Origin: Sycon ciliatum | Taxonomy: Eukaryota; Porifera; Calcarea; Leucosolenida; Sycettidae | Direction: 5' to 3' | Assembly: GCF_964019385.1 (NCBI RefSeq) | Contig: NC_088643.1 | Coordinates: forward strand, 49,301,315 to 49,365,314 | DNA length: 64,000 bases | Shown here: piece by piece, positions 63,316-64,000 of the stretch | Position numbering within the stretch: position 1 is the first letter of the stretch | How the letters are laid out: the number at the start of each line of letters is the position of its first letter | Notes under the pieces: model-generated | What the model saw: the letters and a program-made list of their open reading frames with translations, nothing else | Database searches by the model: none | Told to the model about the DNA's origin: nothing | Position numbers and translations under genes: made by a program

Positions 63316-64000
63316 ATGGCTACTAGCATCATCTGTAAGCCCCAGGAGGAAGACATGACATCTGAAGTGGCGATGCAGCCAGCCAACGCTGTCAGTCCGT
63401 CATCAGAGCATCCAGGAACACCAACACTCGAATTGACACCAGCCACAACATTGATGACGACGCCAATCACGAAGACGACGACAACGATGACGACAACAAC
63501 GACTACAACGACCACAGTGAAGATGGACAAGATCAGAAGCGAGTGGCAAAAGCTTCTTCAAATGTTCGCGTCCAAGACATCGGTCGACAACCTTCTTGTC
63601 ATGGGGGACATCTTCAAACTCTATGCGCAGAAGGAGAGTGTGCGCTTGGCTGATCTCGTGACACATTGCTTCAATCAGCTTCGCCGTGCTGCCTCTAAGG
63701 TGCGATTTGAGTTCGACATTGCCAGAGGAACCAACGGGCTACCATTCACTACCGACCTAGACTGCAAACAACGCTCGAAGGCAACCAAACACTGCGCTCT
63801 GGACAACACAGGCACGGAGGCGGCATCGACATACCCGGAAATGGACGCCGTTCTGGCGGAGACAATGGTAGCAGCACCCAGTGAAGCAGTTCTAAGACGA
63901 TTCAAACGCTGGAGAACTATAGTGGCCAAGTTCGGACATGGCGCATCGCCAAGGTTGGTGACGGGCATGACTCGCACCGTGGTCAGGTGGTGCGAGCGTA
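63316..64000 (+). CDS. Unrecognised protein, 5' part, runs off the right edge
   Basis: From the ATG at 63316 the frame stays open for 228 codons to the window edge, well beyond chance. Residues 1-45 are Ser/Thr/Pro-rich. About residues 46-72 are almost all Thr from ACG/ACA codons. Then comes a helical, charged part (KMDKIRSEWQKLLQMFA, LADLVTHCFNQLRRAASKV, AVLRRFKRWRTIVAKFG). There is no signal peptide or transmembrane segment. I do not recognise the family. The start is the first ATG after an in-frame stop region and is uncertain. The same part of the opposite strand has shorter frames, which I take as shadows. Confidence 0.55.
   Translation, partial: MATSIICKPQEEDMTSEVAMQPANAVSPSSEHPGTPTLELTPATTLMTTPITKTTTTMTTTTTTTTTVKMDKIRSEWQKLLQMFASKTSVDNLLVMGDIFKLYAQKESVRLADLVTHCFNQLRRAASKVRFEFDIARGTNGLPFTTDLDCKQRSKATKHCALDNTGTEAASTYPEMDAVLAETMVAAPSEAVLRRFKRWRTIVAKFGHGASPRLVTGMTRTVVRWCER

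Overview
This is 64 kb of animal nuclear DNA. Genes are split by many GT-AG introns, most 0.4-1.5 kb and one of 6.4 kb. There are long (CA)n runs, many miniature transposons, and a 200-base run of N. A TGF-beta-superfamily receptor, a complete Sec24C/D, Penelope-like, BEL/Pao and hAT-type sequences indicate a metazoan. The strong divergence of the genes would suit an early-branching marine invertebrate such as a sponge, but that is inference and the species cannot be read from the sequence.

Layout. (1) 54-7439, minus strand: the 5' three exons of a type II-like TGF-beta-superfamily receptor (signal peptide, cysteine-rich ectodomain, transmembrane segment); the kinase lies beyond the left edge. 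(2) 7.4-14.06 kb: intergenic, with decayed DNA transposons, CTCGGC-type foldbacks and a Penelope-like fragment with a GIY-YIG trace. (3) 14064-18962, plus strand: a seven-exon gene for a 199-aa secreted acidic protein that I do not recognise, built from exons that share one intron phase and carry a repeated motif. (4) 19957-37013, minus strand: a complete 22-exon Sec24C/D gene (1126 aa), tail-to-tail with gene 3. Its exon phases join without a break from first to last codon. (5) about 39.7-50.1 kb, minus strand: at least ten exons of a FASTK-like (helical-repeat, probably mitochondrial RNA-binding) gene. Its 3' end reaches toward the N gap at 38801-39000. (6) 50.3-63.3 kb: a mobile-element region dominated by a 6-kb inverted-repeat element (53738-59754). 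That element has arms of about 1.3 kb containing tandem repeats of about 385 bp. Its spacer holds a broken tyrosine-recombinase gene and BEL/Pao remnants. (7) 63316 to the right edge, plus strand: a long open frame, probably the first coding exon of an unrecognised gene.

Mobile elements with readable ends include a 1192-bp LTR retrotransposon in miniature (44571-45762), three hAT-type MITEs that share TAGGGCT ends with 8-bp duplications (one of them 7/8), a series of TA-flanked MITEs, and three PIF/Harbinger-like MITEs with 3-bp duplications. Most sit inside introns of the two large minus-strand genes. The genes have no evident shared pathway: one is a cell-surface receptor, one a secreted protein, one a COPII coat subunit and one a probable mitochondrial protein.
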